A stretch of 64,000 nt of DNA. Source: Dechloromonas sp. CZR5 (lineage in GTDB: Bacteria; Pseudomonadota; Gammaproteobacteria; Burkholderiales; Rhodocyclaceae). The notes under the pieces were generated by a model. The model saw only the letters and a list, made by a program, of their open reading frames with translations. It had not been told where the DNA came from and did no database searches. Shown here piece by piece: positions 50,257 to 59,131 of this stretch. The position numbers and the translations under genes are program-made. Every line of letters starts with the position of its first letter. Position 1 is the first letter of the stretch. The stretch is taken from NCBI RefSeq assembly GCF_008711155.1, contig NZ_VUYQ01000011.1:19348-83347 (forward strand). The letters run 5' to 3'.

Positions 50257-51021
50257 ATGAGCATTGATCGCGAACGCCGCTTTGGTGGTGTAGCCCGCCT
50301 CTATGGTCCGACAGGCGCCGAGGCGCTGCGTCAGGCTCATGTCTGCATCGTCGGCATCGGCGGCGTCGGCTCCTGGGCTGCGGAAGCGCTGGCCCGGACC
50401 GGTGTCGGCTGGATCACGCTGATCGACCTCGACATGGTGGCCGAATCCAATACCAACCGCCAGATACACGCCCTGGGCGACATCTACGGCAAGGCCAAAG
50501 TCGATGCCATGGCCGAACGGATTCGTGCCATCAATCCGGAATGCGTAGTGCACTGCATCGAGGAGTTCGTCACCCCCGACAACGTGGCGACGATGCTGGA
50601 GCGCGGCTTTACAGCCGTCATTGACGCAATCGACCAGGTCCGCGCCAAAGTGGCGATGATCGCCTTTTGCCGTCGTCACAAGCTGCCCATCGTCGTGGCT
50701 GGTGCGGCGGGCGGGCAAATCGATCCGACCCGGATCGGCGTGGCCGACCTCAGCCAGACCGTGCAGGATCCGCTGCTGGCGAAAGTCCGCTCCAGTCTGC
50801 GCCGCGACCACGGTTTCACGCGCGATTCGGGTAAGAAATTCGGTGTGCCGGCCATCTTCTCCACCGAACCCCTCCGCTATCCGGATAGCGGCGCTCACTG
50901 CGAAGGCGACCGCGGCCCGGCCGGCCTCAACTGCGCCGGTTTCGGCTCATCGGTCTGCATCACCGCCGTTTTCGGGATGACGGCTGCGGCACAAGTCATC
51001 AATCTGATCGCAAAGGCATGA
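50257..51021 (+). CDS. tcdA: tRNA threonylcarbamoyladenosine dehydratase (TcdA/CsdL)
   Basis: A 254-residue E1-like (ThiF-fold) enzyme that uses ATP to cyclise t6A37 of tRNAs. HVCIVGIGGVGSWAAEALARTGVGWITLIDLD is the nucleotide site, followed by ESNTNRQIHAL and DAIDQVRAKVAMIAFCRRHKLP. GFGSSVCITAVFGMTAA matches the TcdA C-terminus with its Cys. It overlaps the corA-like gene by ATGA. Confidence 0.92.
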   Translation: MSIDRERRFGGVARLYGPTGAEALRQAHVCIVGIGGVGSWAAEALARTGVGWITLIDLDMVAESNTNRQIHALGDIYGKAKVDAMAERIRAINPECVVHCIEEFVTPDNVATMLERGFTAVIDAIDQVRAKVAMIAFCRRHKLPIVVAGAAGGQIDPTRIGVADLSQTVQDPLLAKVRSSLRRDHGFTRDSGKKFGVPAIFSTEPLRYPDSGAHCEGDRGPAGLNCAGFGSSVCITAVFGMTAAAQVINLIAKA

Positions 51022-52082
51022 ACAAGCCCCGCAAGCTGCGCTCGCGCAAGGCCGGACTCCCTCCGGGAACCTTGCTCCATATCGGCGAGAAAAAGACGAG
51101 CCACGCCGCCTTCTCGTTCATCGACTTCGACGAGCAAGGCCTGCACGAAGGCAACCTGCGCGACGCAGCCGCCCTCTCTCAACAGCCTCGCCAGCAAGCC
51201 ACGCGCTGGGCCAACGTGTACGGCGCCAGCGCCCCATCGGATCTGGCTGCCATCGGCACGAGCTTCGGCTTGCACCCGCTGGTTCAGGAAGACATCCTCA
51301 ACACGGCGCAGCGGCAAAAACTGGACAGCTACGAGGATTATCTCTACCTCGTTCTCCATCGCTACGAGCTGAAGACGGATTCGCTCGAACTGGCCCAGGA
51401 TCAGATCAGCCTGGTCATCGGCCGGGACTACGTGCTGACTTTCCAGGAACGCCCGTCGCAGACTTTCGAACCCATCCGCCAGCGCCTGCGCAGCGGCCAG
51501 GGCATCCTGCGCAAGGGCGGCGTGGACATGCTGGCCTATTCGTTGATCGATACCGTTGTCGACAGCTACTTTGGCGTCATCGAGCAGCTGAACGACTACG
51601 CGGAAACCCTGGAAGACAAAATTCTCGGGCATCCGGGGCCGGCCACGCTAGAAGGCATCCACCAGCTCAAACGTTGCGTATCCCAGCTTCGGCGCAACCT
51701 GCATCCGCTCAGGGAGGTGCTCGGGACGCTACATCGTGACGCGGGAGATTTCTTTCGGGCCGACATCCAACTGTACATCCGCGATGTCTATGACCACACC
51801 GTACACATCCTCGAGTCGCTGGAAGACCTTCGCGACCTGGCAACCGGCCTGCTGGATGTATACCTGTCCACGGTCAGCCATCGCGTCAACCTTGAAGTCC
51901 GTACATTGACCGTCGTCGCGACGATCTTTATGCCGGCCACACTGATCGCCGGCATTTTCGGCATGAATTTCAAGGTGATGCCCTGGCTCGAAGCCCCTGA
52001 CGGATTTTTCTATGCCCTGGGGCTGATGGGGTTGATCGCCACCATCATGCTCCTGCTCTTCTGGCGACGGCGCTTCGTTTAA
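51018..52082 (+). CDS. corA: CorA-family divalent cation transporter
   Basis: A 354-residue CorA-type channel. An N-terminal cytosolic funnel (to about 285) contains LVQEDILNTAQRQKLDSYEDYLYLVLH. TM1 carries the GMN selectivity motif (LIAGIFGMNFKVMPWLE), and a final TM2 is followed by RRRF. It imports Mg2+ or Co2+. Its last codons overlap those of the convergent MBL-fold gene. Confidence 0.9.
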   Translation: MNKPRKLRSRKAGLPPGTLLHIGEKKTSHAAFSFIDFDEQGLHEGNLRDAAALSQQPRQQATRWANVYGASAPSDLAAIGTSFGLHPLVQEDILNTAQRQKLDSYEDYLYLVLHRYELKTDSLELAQDQISLVIGRDYVLTFQERPSQTFEPIRQRLRSGQGILRKGGVDMLAYSLIDTVVDSYFGVIEQLNDYAETLEDKILGHPGPATLEGIHQLKRCVSQLRRNLHPLREVLGTLHRDAGDFFRADIQLYIRDVYDHTVHILESLEDLRDLATGLLDVYLSTVSHRVNLEVRTLTVVATIFMPATLIAGIFGMNFKVMPWLEAPDGFFYALGLMGLIATIMLLLFWRRRFV

Positions 52083-53026
52083 GTCTTGCGGCCGTCGAGC
52101 CAGACGCACAAGCCCTGCGCATTGAGTTCGAGGTCGGTCGCCCAGATATCGAGCAGTGTCGCCTCCGGCAATTGGCAGCCATGCTTGCGAATTTCGGCGA
52201 GCAAATAGGCTGTCATTCCCTGCTTGATCCGCTCGTGCCGCAACGCCCCGGCGTCCTTCTCAGCCTCGGCCAGCGCGACCAGCGCGTCGAGATGTCGTAG
52301 CAGTGCCGCACCTTGTGCCTGGACTTCCGGCACCCTGCTGTAGTGGGTCAGATACATCGCTTCCGGTTCCAGTGCCAGCAAGCGATTGATCGACGCCCGC
52401 ATCTCCTCCGGCTCGAATTGCGTCGGCGTCGTCGTCGGAAAGATGAACTGCCGACCATCAACATCGAGCTCACGATAGGACAAGCCGAACATGTCGCCGG
52501 TAAATATCGCTCCGGCTTTTTGGTCGACAATGCAGATATGGTGACGAGCGTGCCCCGGTGTGTCCAGACACACCAGTTCGCGACCATTCAAGGAGATGAC
52601 GTGGCCATCCGGCGCCTCGATAATCCGTTCGGCGGGAATTGGCAGGATATCGCCATAGACGCGGGCCACATATTCCGCGCCGTAGACGGCAGTAACGCCG
52701 GCAACCAACTTGGAAGGCTCGGCCATGTGACGTGCCCCCCGCGGATGAACCACCAGACGGGCATTGGGGAAAGCGCGCATCAGGCTGCCTGCCCCGCCGG
52801 CATGATCTAGATGGATATGGGTCAGGATGACATAATCGACAGCCGCCACGTCCAGACCCAGCTTGCCAAGCGCAGCCAGTGCATTGGGCAAGGCGTCGTT
52901 GCTGCCCGTATCGATGAACGCAACCCGTCCCGCTTCGACAACCATGTGGATGGCGGCCAGAATCGGGCGCACGTAACCGGCGTCGAATGCCACGATCCCG
53001 TTGCCGTAGTCTCTCCAGTCAAACAT
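52079..53026 (-). CDS. Metallo-beta-lactamase-fold hydrolase
   Basis: A 315-residue MBL-fold protein. Metal motif HIHLDHAGG (THIHLDHAG), further ligands in DTPGHARHHICIVD, FTGDMFG and YLTHYSR. The C-terminal helical region (about 215-315) is typical of the group annotated as MBL-fold hydrolases near CorA or quinone genes; the substrate is unknown. Start choice: GGAGG is 9 nt before ATG 53026 but only 3 nt before ATG 53032. It converges with corA, overlapping by 4 bp. Its upstream region adjoins the putative left end of the ars element. Confidence 0.85.
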   Translation of the reverse strand: MFDWRDYGNGIVAFDAGYVRPILAAIHMVVEAGRVAFIDTGSNDALPNALAALGKLGLDVAAVDYVILTHIHLDHAGGAGSLMRAFPNARLVVHPRGARHMAEPSKLVAGVTAVYGAEYVARVYGDILPIPAERIIEAPDGHVISLNGRELVCLDTPGHARHHICIVDQKAGAIFTGDMFGLSYRELDVDGRQFIFPTTTPTQFEPEEMRASINRLLALEPEAMYLTHYSRVPEVQAQGAALLRHLDALVALAEAEKDAGALRHERIKQGMTAYLLAEIRKHGCQLPEATLLDIWATDLELNAQGLCVWLDGRKT

Positions 53027-53151
53027 CACCATACCCCTCCGTATTGTTGGCACGCATTATACTTGCCGTATCCGAACGATTTCCACGATCATGACCCATT
53101 TCCTGGCTAAGGGGCAGATACACCCCATGGACACCTAATCACCAATTAACA

Positions 53152-53163
53152 TACTATGGACAT
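53152..53163 (+). repeat. Direct repeat, left copy (putative attL core)
   Basis: TACTATGGACAT, identical to 62912-62923. It lies 126 bp upstream of the MBL-fold start and 57 bp before the first recombinase gene. Confidence 0.55.
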
Positions 53164-53219
53164 GTCGCTGAGTTTTTGACTCTTTTTCTGGCGACGGGAC
53201 GTAGTCAATTGGGGATTTC

Positions 53220-54479
53220 TTGGCGACCTTAGAACGTATTCGCTACACGCCGCAAACCATCGTAGTTGAAGATGGAAAGGTGTCGTACTCCGAAAGCAGT
53301 CGGCGCGTTATTGCGGGGCTACCGCAACTGTTTTGGGCAGATTGCTCACCTTGGCGTGAAGCCAATTTGTGGGCACTGGAGCGTGCCTCTAGCAACGAAG
53401 CTTCGCTGAAGACAGTCGCGGGCAATCTTAATGGTTTACTGCATTACGCCAACTTCCTAGAAGAGCAAAGCCTCCTGTGGTTAGCTTTCCCTGTCCGGAA
53501 AGCTAACCGATGCCTTGTTCAATACCGTGGCAGCTTAGTTGCGGCTCGAGATGCTGGATTGATGTCGCCATCCACGGTATCGGAATACATGCGGAATGCC
53601 GTTTCGTTCTACCGTTGGGCTAGGGCAAAAGGGTTGTTGGACCCCAACACGCAACTCTGGCAGGACAGGGCGGTATACATCCAATACTTCGATGCTGTCG
53701 GCTTCGAAAGGACTATGGTCCAGGTTTCCACAGACCTAGCGATTCCAAACCGGAAGCGCCCCGGGGCACCTCTGGAAGATGGCTTACTACCCGTATCTGC
53801 TGAGGACCGCGAACTAATACTCGATTTTGCAAAGAACAATGCATCTCCAGAACTGTACCGGATGCTCGCCCTCGGTTTCTTCACTGGAATGCGCATTGGC
53901 AGCATTTGCGACCTCAAGATTCAAACATTAAAGAATGCAATTCCGGACCCCCAAGCTCCGGGGTTGCTGCGCCTTGCGCTCGGTCCAGGTGCATCACCAC
54001 CCGTAAATACAAAGTTTGGAGTAACAGGCCATGTATGGATTCCGCGGGCTCTTCTTGAAGACCTTCTGGAATACGCAACCTCACTTCGCCGCTCAAAGCG
54101 ACAAGCTGAGGCTCTGCCGGATGACCGAGGTTTGTTATTACTTACACGATTTGGGAATCCTTATTGCCGGCGTGATACAGAGCAATCGAGTGCCATCAAT
54201 ACGGAGATGGCAACTCTTCGGCGCAGTGGCGTTACGGCTGGACTAAAAGTCCTCAAATCTTTCCATTTTCACCAGACCCGATGCACGTTTGCTACTGAGG
54301 TAGCTGAACTTGCGCTGAAAACTACCGACCCCATCAATGCGATTGCATTGGTGAAGAACGCTTTGCTTCACAAAGATGAAGCAACTTCGTTCAAATACAT
54401 CAAATTCATCGCCTCGACACCCGCAAAGCGGGCGGCTGCCGATGAGTTTGCCAAAGCCTTTGCTGGGATGGGCCGCTAA
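53220..54479 (+). CDS. Tyrosine recombinase, first of trio
   Basis: A 419-residue site-specific recombinase. SAM-like N-terminal region (KTVAGNLNGLLHYANFLEEQSLLW), catalytic domain with ALGFFTGMRIGSICDLK (first Arg), FHFHQTRCTFATEVAE (His-x-x-Arg at 351-354), LLHKDEATSFKYI (His384 and nucleophile Tyr393). All residues for strand exchange appear present. It starts at a TTG with a GGGGA site. Its stop overlaps the next start (TAATG). Confidence 0.88.
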   Translation: MATLERIRYTPQTIVVEDGKVSYSESSRRVIAGLPQLFWADCSPWREANLWALERASSNEASLKTVAGNLNGLLHYANFLEEQSLLWLAFPVRKANRCLVQYRGSLVAARDAGLMSPSTVSEYMRNAVSFYRWARAKGLLDPNTQLWQDRAVYIQYFDAVGFERTMVQVSTDLAIPNRKRPGAPLEDGLLPVSAEDRELILDFAKNNASPELYRMLALGFFTGMRIGSICDLKIQTLKNAIPDPQAPGLLRLALGPGASPPVNTKFGVTGHVWIPRALLEDLLEYATSLRRSKRQAEALPDDRGLLLLTRFGNPYCRRDTEQSSAINTEMATLRRSGVTAGLKVLKSFHFHQTRCTFATEVAELALKTTDPINAIALVKNALLHKDEATSFKYIKFIASTPAKRAAADEFAKAFAGMGR

Positions 54480-56197
54480 TGCAAAGCGCGTTGCCAAACC
54501 TAATATTCCCGATGGTTGAATTCGGGCCAAAACAGACTCCATGGACCTTAAACTTCATTTTGTATAAGGGCGGTTCCGCAGTAAAAACAAATAGGCTATC
54601 TCACCATATAGCTGCCAATGACCTTGGCAACCCGTTAGCCGAGAGGTTCTCCCTGGCAATTCAAGTTCATGAAGAACTGGTTGCTTGTTTAGTTGGTGGA
54701 GGCAGTGTTCAAACGGCAAAGAGCCGGATAGCGGCCTTGCGCACCTTCTTCACCTGGGTGGACGTCACGGACACACCAATCCACCTCGAGAATGTAGCGG
54801 ATGTCTATTTAAAGTGGGCGGCACACTTGGAGCAACGGCAGCGTATCGACGGAAGCTTAGGCAAATCCACAGCACACACCTTCGCCTCTCATCTTGCCGC
54901 CATCCTGAACCCGATTTTAGGGCGCAAGCACTCTATCCTGAAAGAAACCCGCATCCGCAAACCAAAGTCAGCTAAACGCTTTAATACTTCTGCTGCAAGC
55001 AAAGTAGATTTATCGGCAATGTTCCGCTTTGGACATCTCGTCACAGACCTCTGTGTCGGCCTTTCGACATCGAGCATAAAGGGAAATCTACCGGTCGTTC
55101 TTGAACTTCGAAGTGGACAAATTGAGCTATGGTCAGGACTATCAAAGCCTACTAGAACTCAGCCGCGAAAGACAGTTCGGCACAATAGAGAGCAGAGAGT
55201 ATCGGCGGAAAAGCGCGCAGCCTGGATTGAAGACAAATCCTTGCGCACCCGAAGCCGTTTGGCAAATCTGCGGATTGAAGCTGAATTGGTGATGTTTATT
55301 GCCCAGACCGGCATGAATCTTCAGCAGGCCTATTCACTGAAACTAGACAACTACAGGTACGCCAGCCATCTGGATGGGTACCAAGTGCTGAGCTACAAGG
55401 CGCGTCGTGAGGGGACGGTGCTCTTCGAGATATTCGGGGAATATCGTGCCTATTTCGAAAGCTATCTTCGTTGGCGAAATGAGTGGTTCGATGACTTAGA
55501 TGACGACCGCCTTTTTCCATTTATCTTGGCTGGCCGTATTGATTGGCGCCCTCCCGAATTCTCACAAGTACGCAGAATCGCAAAAACCTTGGCAGTGCCC
55601 TATATCAGTCCCAGCATATTGAGGAAAGGACGGGTCAACTGGCTTCTTCGGCAAATGGCATCGCCAGATGCCGTTGCCGAAATCGCCCAGCATAATGTTG
55701 AAACGCTTATCCGCAACTATGCTGAGCCCCACCCGCAAGTGGCCATGGTTGAAATCAGCCGCTTCCATGAACGCAACGACCCGTCATTTGTGCCACCAGG
55801 CCCAGGTTGTTGCATTAACCCTGTGCCCGAAGCTGAAGAGCGACTTCAGGCTGGAACCCCGGCACCTGATTGCACATCCGGCGCAGGATGTTTGTTCTGC
55901 AATAACCATCGAGACATTGACAGCAGCGACCATATTTGGTCTCTAGCTTCGTTCCGCCACCTGAAGTCAATTGAGCTAGCAAGGCATCGGCCTCCAGAAG
56001 GCAAATCTGCTGCTACCGAAGCCCATCCTGCATTCGCGGTCATCACACGCGTAACCCACAAGCTTCAGTTCTTGGAAAACAGCAGCGAGGTTCGGAGTGC
56101 CTGGGTTAAAGAAGCGCTATTCCGAATAGAAGAAGGCGCTTACCACCCTGCTTGGGATGGTCTTATTCAAATCAACGAAATGGGTATCGCAATTTGA
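54479..56197 (+). CDS. Tyrosine recombinase, second of trio, with C-terminal Cys motif
   Basis: A 572-residue recombinase. The N-terminal DNA-binding half is followed by a catalytic domain with MFIAQTGMNLQQAYSLKLDNYRY, SPSILRKGRVNWLLRQ and QHNVETLIRNYAEP (probable Tyr). The canonical first Arg and the His of the H-x-x-R box are replaced (Asn/Leu positions), so catalytic competence is uncertain; members of trios often show such degeneration. After the catalytic part there is a Cys-rich tail (GCCINP, CTSGAGCLFCNNHRDIDSSDH) suggestive of zinc binding. It overlaps both neighbours. Confidence 0.8.
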   Translation: MQSALPNLIFPMVEFGPKQTPWTLNFILYKGGSAVKTNRLSHHIAANDLGNPLAERFSLAIQVHEELVACLVGGGSVQTAKSRIAALRTFFTWVDVTDTPIHLENVADVYLKWAAHLEQRQRIDGSLGKSTAHTFASHLAAILNPILGRKHSILKETRIRKPKSAKRFNTSAASKVDLSAMFRFGHLVTDLCVGLSTSSIKGNLPVVLELRSGQIELWSGLSKPTRTQPRKTVRHNREQRVSAEKRAAWIEDKSLRTRSRLANLRIEAELVMFIAQTGMNLQQAYSLKLDNYRYASHLDGYQVLSYKARREGTVLFEIFGEYRAYFESYLRWRNEWFDDLDDDRLFPFILAGRIDWRPPEFSQVRRIAKTLAVPYISPSILRKGRVNWLLRQMASPDAVAEIAQHNVETLIRNYAEPHPQVAMVEISRFHERNDPSFVPPGPGCCINPVPEAEERLQAGTPAPDCTSGAGCLFCNNHRDIDSSDHIWSLASFRHLKSIELARHRPPEGKSAATEAHPAFAVITRVTHKLQFLENSSEVRSAWVKEALFRIEEGAYHPAWDGLIQINEMGIAI

Positions 56198-58218
56198 TGG
56201 GCTCACGCATCCCCTTAACTACGCCAGCCATTAGTTTCCCTCTTGTTAGCCAGCAAGAAGGTATCTATCACCCTTCAACTTGGCCTCCAAGCGACGACAT
56301 CCCTGTCATCCAAGACGCCAGCGGCAACGTAATTACACGCTGGTGTGATTCCGTTTGGGTGCTCGATTTATGGGCCAAGCAGCGCATGGTTCTAAACTTC
56401 GGGGACGGCCTCGTAGAAAGAACGGACCCGATTGACAAACCCAACGCCGACCTGTTGCGAAAAGTGGTCGGCTGGTGGTTGTATGGTCCAGGTGGCATCC
56501 AAGCAGCGGGGACACTGCTCACGCGCTTCGGTGCTATACGCCCCATCTTCGCTCTGTGCGCCGCCGAAGGCATCCTAGCTTCCAAATTAACAAGGTTTCC
56601 CTTGGTTGCTGACAAACTGGCAGGGGTACTGATGCCCTCCATGGCTGGGGCAATCATCTCCATGCTGCATGAATTGTATGCCATTAGAGAAAAGCTCGGG
56701 TTTACCTTGCTGGATGAAGCAGGTATCGCCCGCCTGGCAGCAGCCCTGCCCGCCCATCATGGCCGGCAGACTCCTTATATTCCGCCCCGCATTTGGCGGT
56801 ATCAGGTAAGTCGGCTCAAGGCATGTCTGGATGACTTTCTCCAGCATCAAGAGCAACTGACAAATTGCTACCGTTTCTCCATTGAGGCTTACATCACCAA
56901 TTACGAAAGCATGGAGGAAGCGAAAGATAGCAAACGTAACAAGGCGCTTCGCCCATTCTATTGGCCCGAAGGCGGTCGCGCTGATAAGCCGGGATGCCGA
57001 TTTCTCGGCCCTTTTCACGAGACTGCTGTACGCTTTGGTGTCGCATACCTCATCTATAGATGGCTGGGAGAACGCGCTGACACCCAGTTGACACCACTTA
57101 GCGTTGACACCCTTTCTGCCTATCTGACCATGGTTTCCTATGTCGGATTGGCCTACATCCTCAACTTCACGCTTATGCGTAGTGATGAGGCATTCTCGCT
57201 TGCCGCAGACTGCCTAAGGGTTGAGAAGGACCCCCGCTTTGGGCCAATCCATGTCATCCAAGGCATAACATCGAAAACGGTCACTGATGATGAAGCCATC
57301 TGGATTACCGCCCCGTCTGTCGAAACGGCTATTACGGTACTTCAGAAAATTGGCAAATTGCGCCAGCTTTGTGCCAGCAGGGTCCCCGATAAAACCCCTC
57401 TATACTGGCGAACAAATGAGCCCTGGGCCGGTGGAGCCAAAGCGGTGGACGAATTTGTACACTCCCGCATTAAGAGCTACTGTTTTGTGGTCAATAGCTA
57501 CCCCAAACTGTTTGACCCAGATGAACTGTGCATTACTGAGCGAGACCTTGAACTGGCTCGCCTAGCAACCCCGACCCTGCCCGAGACATTTGCTGTTGGA
57601 AGCATTTGGCCTTTGGCGTGGCATCAGCTTCGGCGTACGGGGTCCGTCAACATGCAGGCATCAGGCATCGTTTCAGATGCCTCGCTCCAATTTCAGCTCA
57701 AGCATGTGTCACGAGCCATGTCATTGTACTACGGTCAGAACCACGCACAAATTAGGCTAGAGGAATCAGCCCGCACGTTGTACATCCAAACGATGTACGA
57801 GGTGCTCGGCCGCGAACTTCAGCGATTGGCCAGCGACCGCTTTGTCAGCCCTCACGGCGAGCGGCGCAAGGAGGAAATTGTACGGCTCATTTCACCCGAT
57901 GACCTCAAAGCATCTGTACGCCTTGCCAAAAAAGGAGGCGTTGCTTGCAGAGAGATTATTCTTGGAGTTTGCATGAATAAGGTGCCCTGTCCTTATGGCG
58001 GCATCGAGTCCATCGCTCACTGTGGCGGTGGTGATGCCACCAAGCCATGCTCTGATGTGTTGTATGACCGCAGCAAGCTGTCGCAAGTATCCCAGCTTGA
58101 GAGAGTGCTAAACGAGCGACTTCAATCAGCACCTGTCGATAGTCCTTTACGAGCAGCACTTGAAGCCCAAAAACGCAGTGTGGAGAGCTACTACCGTGCA
58201 ACACGTAGATGTGAATGA
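56197..58218 (+). CDS. Tyrosine recombinase, third of trio, with Cys-rich C-terminus
   Basis: A 673-residue recombinase-like protein. LIYRWLGERADTQ and NFTLMRSDEAFSLAADCLRVEKD correspond to the first catalytic region. WHQLRRTGSVNMQASG supplies the His/Arg box and LKHVSRAMSLYYGQNHAQIRL the last His and Tyr. The C-terminus has a Cys cluster (CREIILGVCMNKVPCPYGG, AHCGGGDATKPCSD). ATG 56197 overlaps the previous stop (TGATG); the longer frame upstream is not credible. At about 670 residues it is much longer than typical integrases. Confidence 0.8.
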   Translation: MGSRIPLTTPAISFPLVSQQEGIYHPSTWPPSDDIPVIQDASGNVITRWCDSVWVLDLWAKQRMVLNFGDGLVERTDPIDKPNADLLRKVVGWWLYGPGGIQAAGTLLTRFGAIRPIFALCAAEGILASKLTRFPLVADKLAGVLMPSMAGAIISMLHELYAIREKLGFTLLDEAGIARLAAALPAHHGRQTPYIPPRIWRYQVSRLKACLDDFLQHQEQLTNCYRFSIEAYITNYESMEEAKDSKRNKALRPFYWPEGGRADKPGCRFLGPFHETAVRFGVAYLIYRWLGERADTQLTPLSVDTLSAYLTMVSYVGLAYILNFTLMRSDEAFSLAADCLRVEKDPRFGPIHVIQGITSKTVTDDEAIWITAPSVETAITVLQKIGKLRQLCASRVPDKTPLYWRTNEPWAGGAKAVDEFVHSRIKSYCFVVNSYPKLFDPDELCITERDLELARLATPTLPETFAVGSIWPLAWHQLRRTGSVNMQASGIVSDASLQFQLKHVSRAMSLYYGQNHAQIRLEESARTLYIQTMYEVLGRELQRLASDRFVSPHGERRKEEIVRLISPDDLKASVRLAKKGGVACREIILGVCMNKVPCPYGGIESIAHCGGGDATKPCSDVLYDRSKLSQVSQLERVLNERLQSAPVDSPLRAALEAQKRSVESYYRATRRCE

Positions 58219-58651
58219 CCAACAGCCAAGCGCAGCCGACCAATACCGTGCTGCATTTGAGCGTCTTAAATCCAATATGCCGGTACGCCTTCCCAAAGGC
58301 ACGCTGGTTACTCAGAACAATGTTGCCCGAGAAGCGGGGACCGACCCAAGCGCACTTAAAAAAAGTAGATTTCCAACCTTAATTGCGGAAATTCAGCAGT
58401 TCGTATCCAGTCAGGAAGACATAAGACCTGCCTCCGCCCGGCAAGCTCGCATAGCCCGACAGAACAAGAATCGCAGTCTGAAGGAGCGACTAGCCGAGGT
58501 TTCTCTCCAGCGGGACACCCTCGCAAGCAAGCTCAGCGAGGCTGATATGGTCATATTAGAGTTGCGTGGCCAACTAGATGAACTTCTCAAAAAGGAGTCG
58601 AAATCTACCGTTGTCAGCCTAGGGAAGACTCGCCCACCTCAGGAAATATAA
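58196..58651 (+). CDS. Small coiled-coil partner of the recombinase trio (TnpC-like)
   Basis: A 151-residue protein. The first half resembles a small DNA-binding region (TLVTQNNVAREAGTDPSALKKSRFP). The second half is a long coiled coil (SLKERLAEVSLQRDTLASKLSEADMVILELRGQLDELLKKE). Similar small proteins accompany Tn554-type recombinases and influence orientation or accuracy of integration. A GTG at 58196 with a GGAGAG site is preferred; it overlaps the third recombinase by 23 bp. Confidence 0.7.
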   Translation: MQHVDVNDQQPSAADQYRAAFERLKSNMPVRLPKGTLVTQNNVAREAGTDPSALKKSRFPTLIAEIQQFVSSQEDIRPASARQARIARQNKNRSLKERLAEVSLQRDTLASKLSEADMVILELRGQLDELLKKESKSTVVSLGKTRPPQEI

Positions 58652-58664
58652 CGCCGTTTCAAAA

Positions 58665-58702
58665 CCGAGCTCACTGTCAACACTAGCTGACAGTGAGCTC
58701 GG
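58665..58702. repeat. Perfect 15-bp hairpin between recombinase and ars modules
   Basis: CCGAGCTCACTGTCA (58665-58679) and TGACAGTGAGCTCGG (58688-58702) with an 8-nt loop. On the plus strand there is no T-run after it; on the minus strand TTTT follows. It lies 13 bp after the recombinase module and 30 bp before the ars promoter, so it may insulate the two transcription units or be a recombinase-bound structure. Confidence 0.7.
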
Positions 58703-58731
58703 GCCGCAACTTACCACCGCCGACGCCCTGC

Positions 58732-58768
58732 TTGACCTAAACCAATATTTCTATAAACTTGGAAATAT
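58732..58768 (+). promoter_or_regulatory. ars operon promoter and ArsR operator
   Basis: TTGACC (58732-58737) and TAAACT (58754-58759) are spaced 16 bp. The inverted repeat ATATTTC/GAAATAT (58745-58751, 58762-58768) covers the -10 and reaches into the arsR start codon, an AT-rich dyad as expected for ArsR. Transcription would start only a few nucleotides before, or at, the arsR ATG. Confidence 0.65.
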
Positions 58769-59126
58769 GGAAACCTTAAACGCCGCTGAAATCCTCGCCG
58801 CCCTTGGGCACGAGTCCCGTCTCGCCATCTTCCGACTGCTCGTTGAAGCCGGTCCGGAGGGTATCAACGCCTCCGCCATTGGTGAGCAGTTGAGCATCCC
58901 GAATGCCACGCTGTCCTTCCATCTGTCGCACCTTAGCCGCGTCGGCCTCATCAAGGGCGAACGTGAGAGTCGCTTCATCCACTATTCCGCCGAATACGAG
59001 ACGATGGATGAGTTGATTGCCTTTCTGACCCACAACTGTTGCCAGGGCAAGGCATGCCTGCCAAAGACGGCAGCTTGCGACACGGTCGCTAAGCGCCGGA
59101 ACAAGAAACCCGAACCCCAAGAGTAA
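58767..59126 (+). CDS. arsR: ArsR-family arsenite-responsive repressor
   Basis: A 119-residue ArsR/SmtB repressor. The winged helix is ALGHESRLAIFRLLVEAG ... IPNATLSFHLSHLSRVGLIKGERESRFIHYS. As(III) ligands are not in the helix (no ELCVCDL) but at the C-terminus, C91-C92-x4-C97 (NCCQGKAC), like the Acidithiobacillus-type ArsR. It represses the operon until arsenite or antimonite binds. The ribosome site is weak because the transcript is nearly leaderless. Confidence 0.92.
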   Translation: METLNAAEILAALGHESRLAIFRLLVEAGPEGINASAIGEQLSIPNATLSFHLSHLSRVGLIKGERESRFIHYSAEYETMDELIAFLTHNCCQGKACLPKTAACDTVAKRRNKKPEPQE

Positions 59127-59131
59127 AGACC

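Noticed and set aside
53126..53163. ATGGACA direct repeat pair near the left end as terminal repeats of the element
   Set aside because: Only 7 bp and present in one end only; the 12-bp match with the right end is the better boundary signal.
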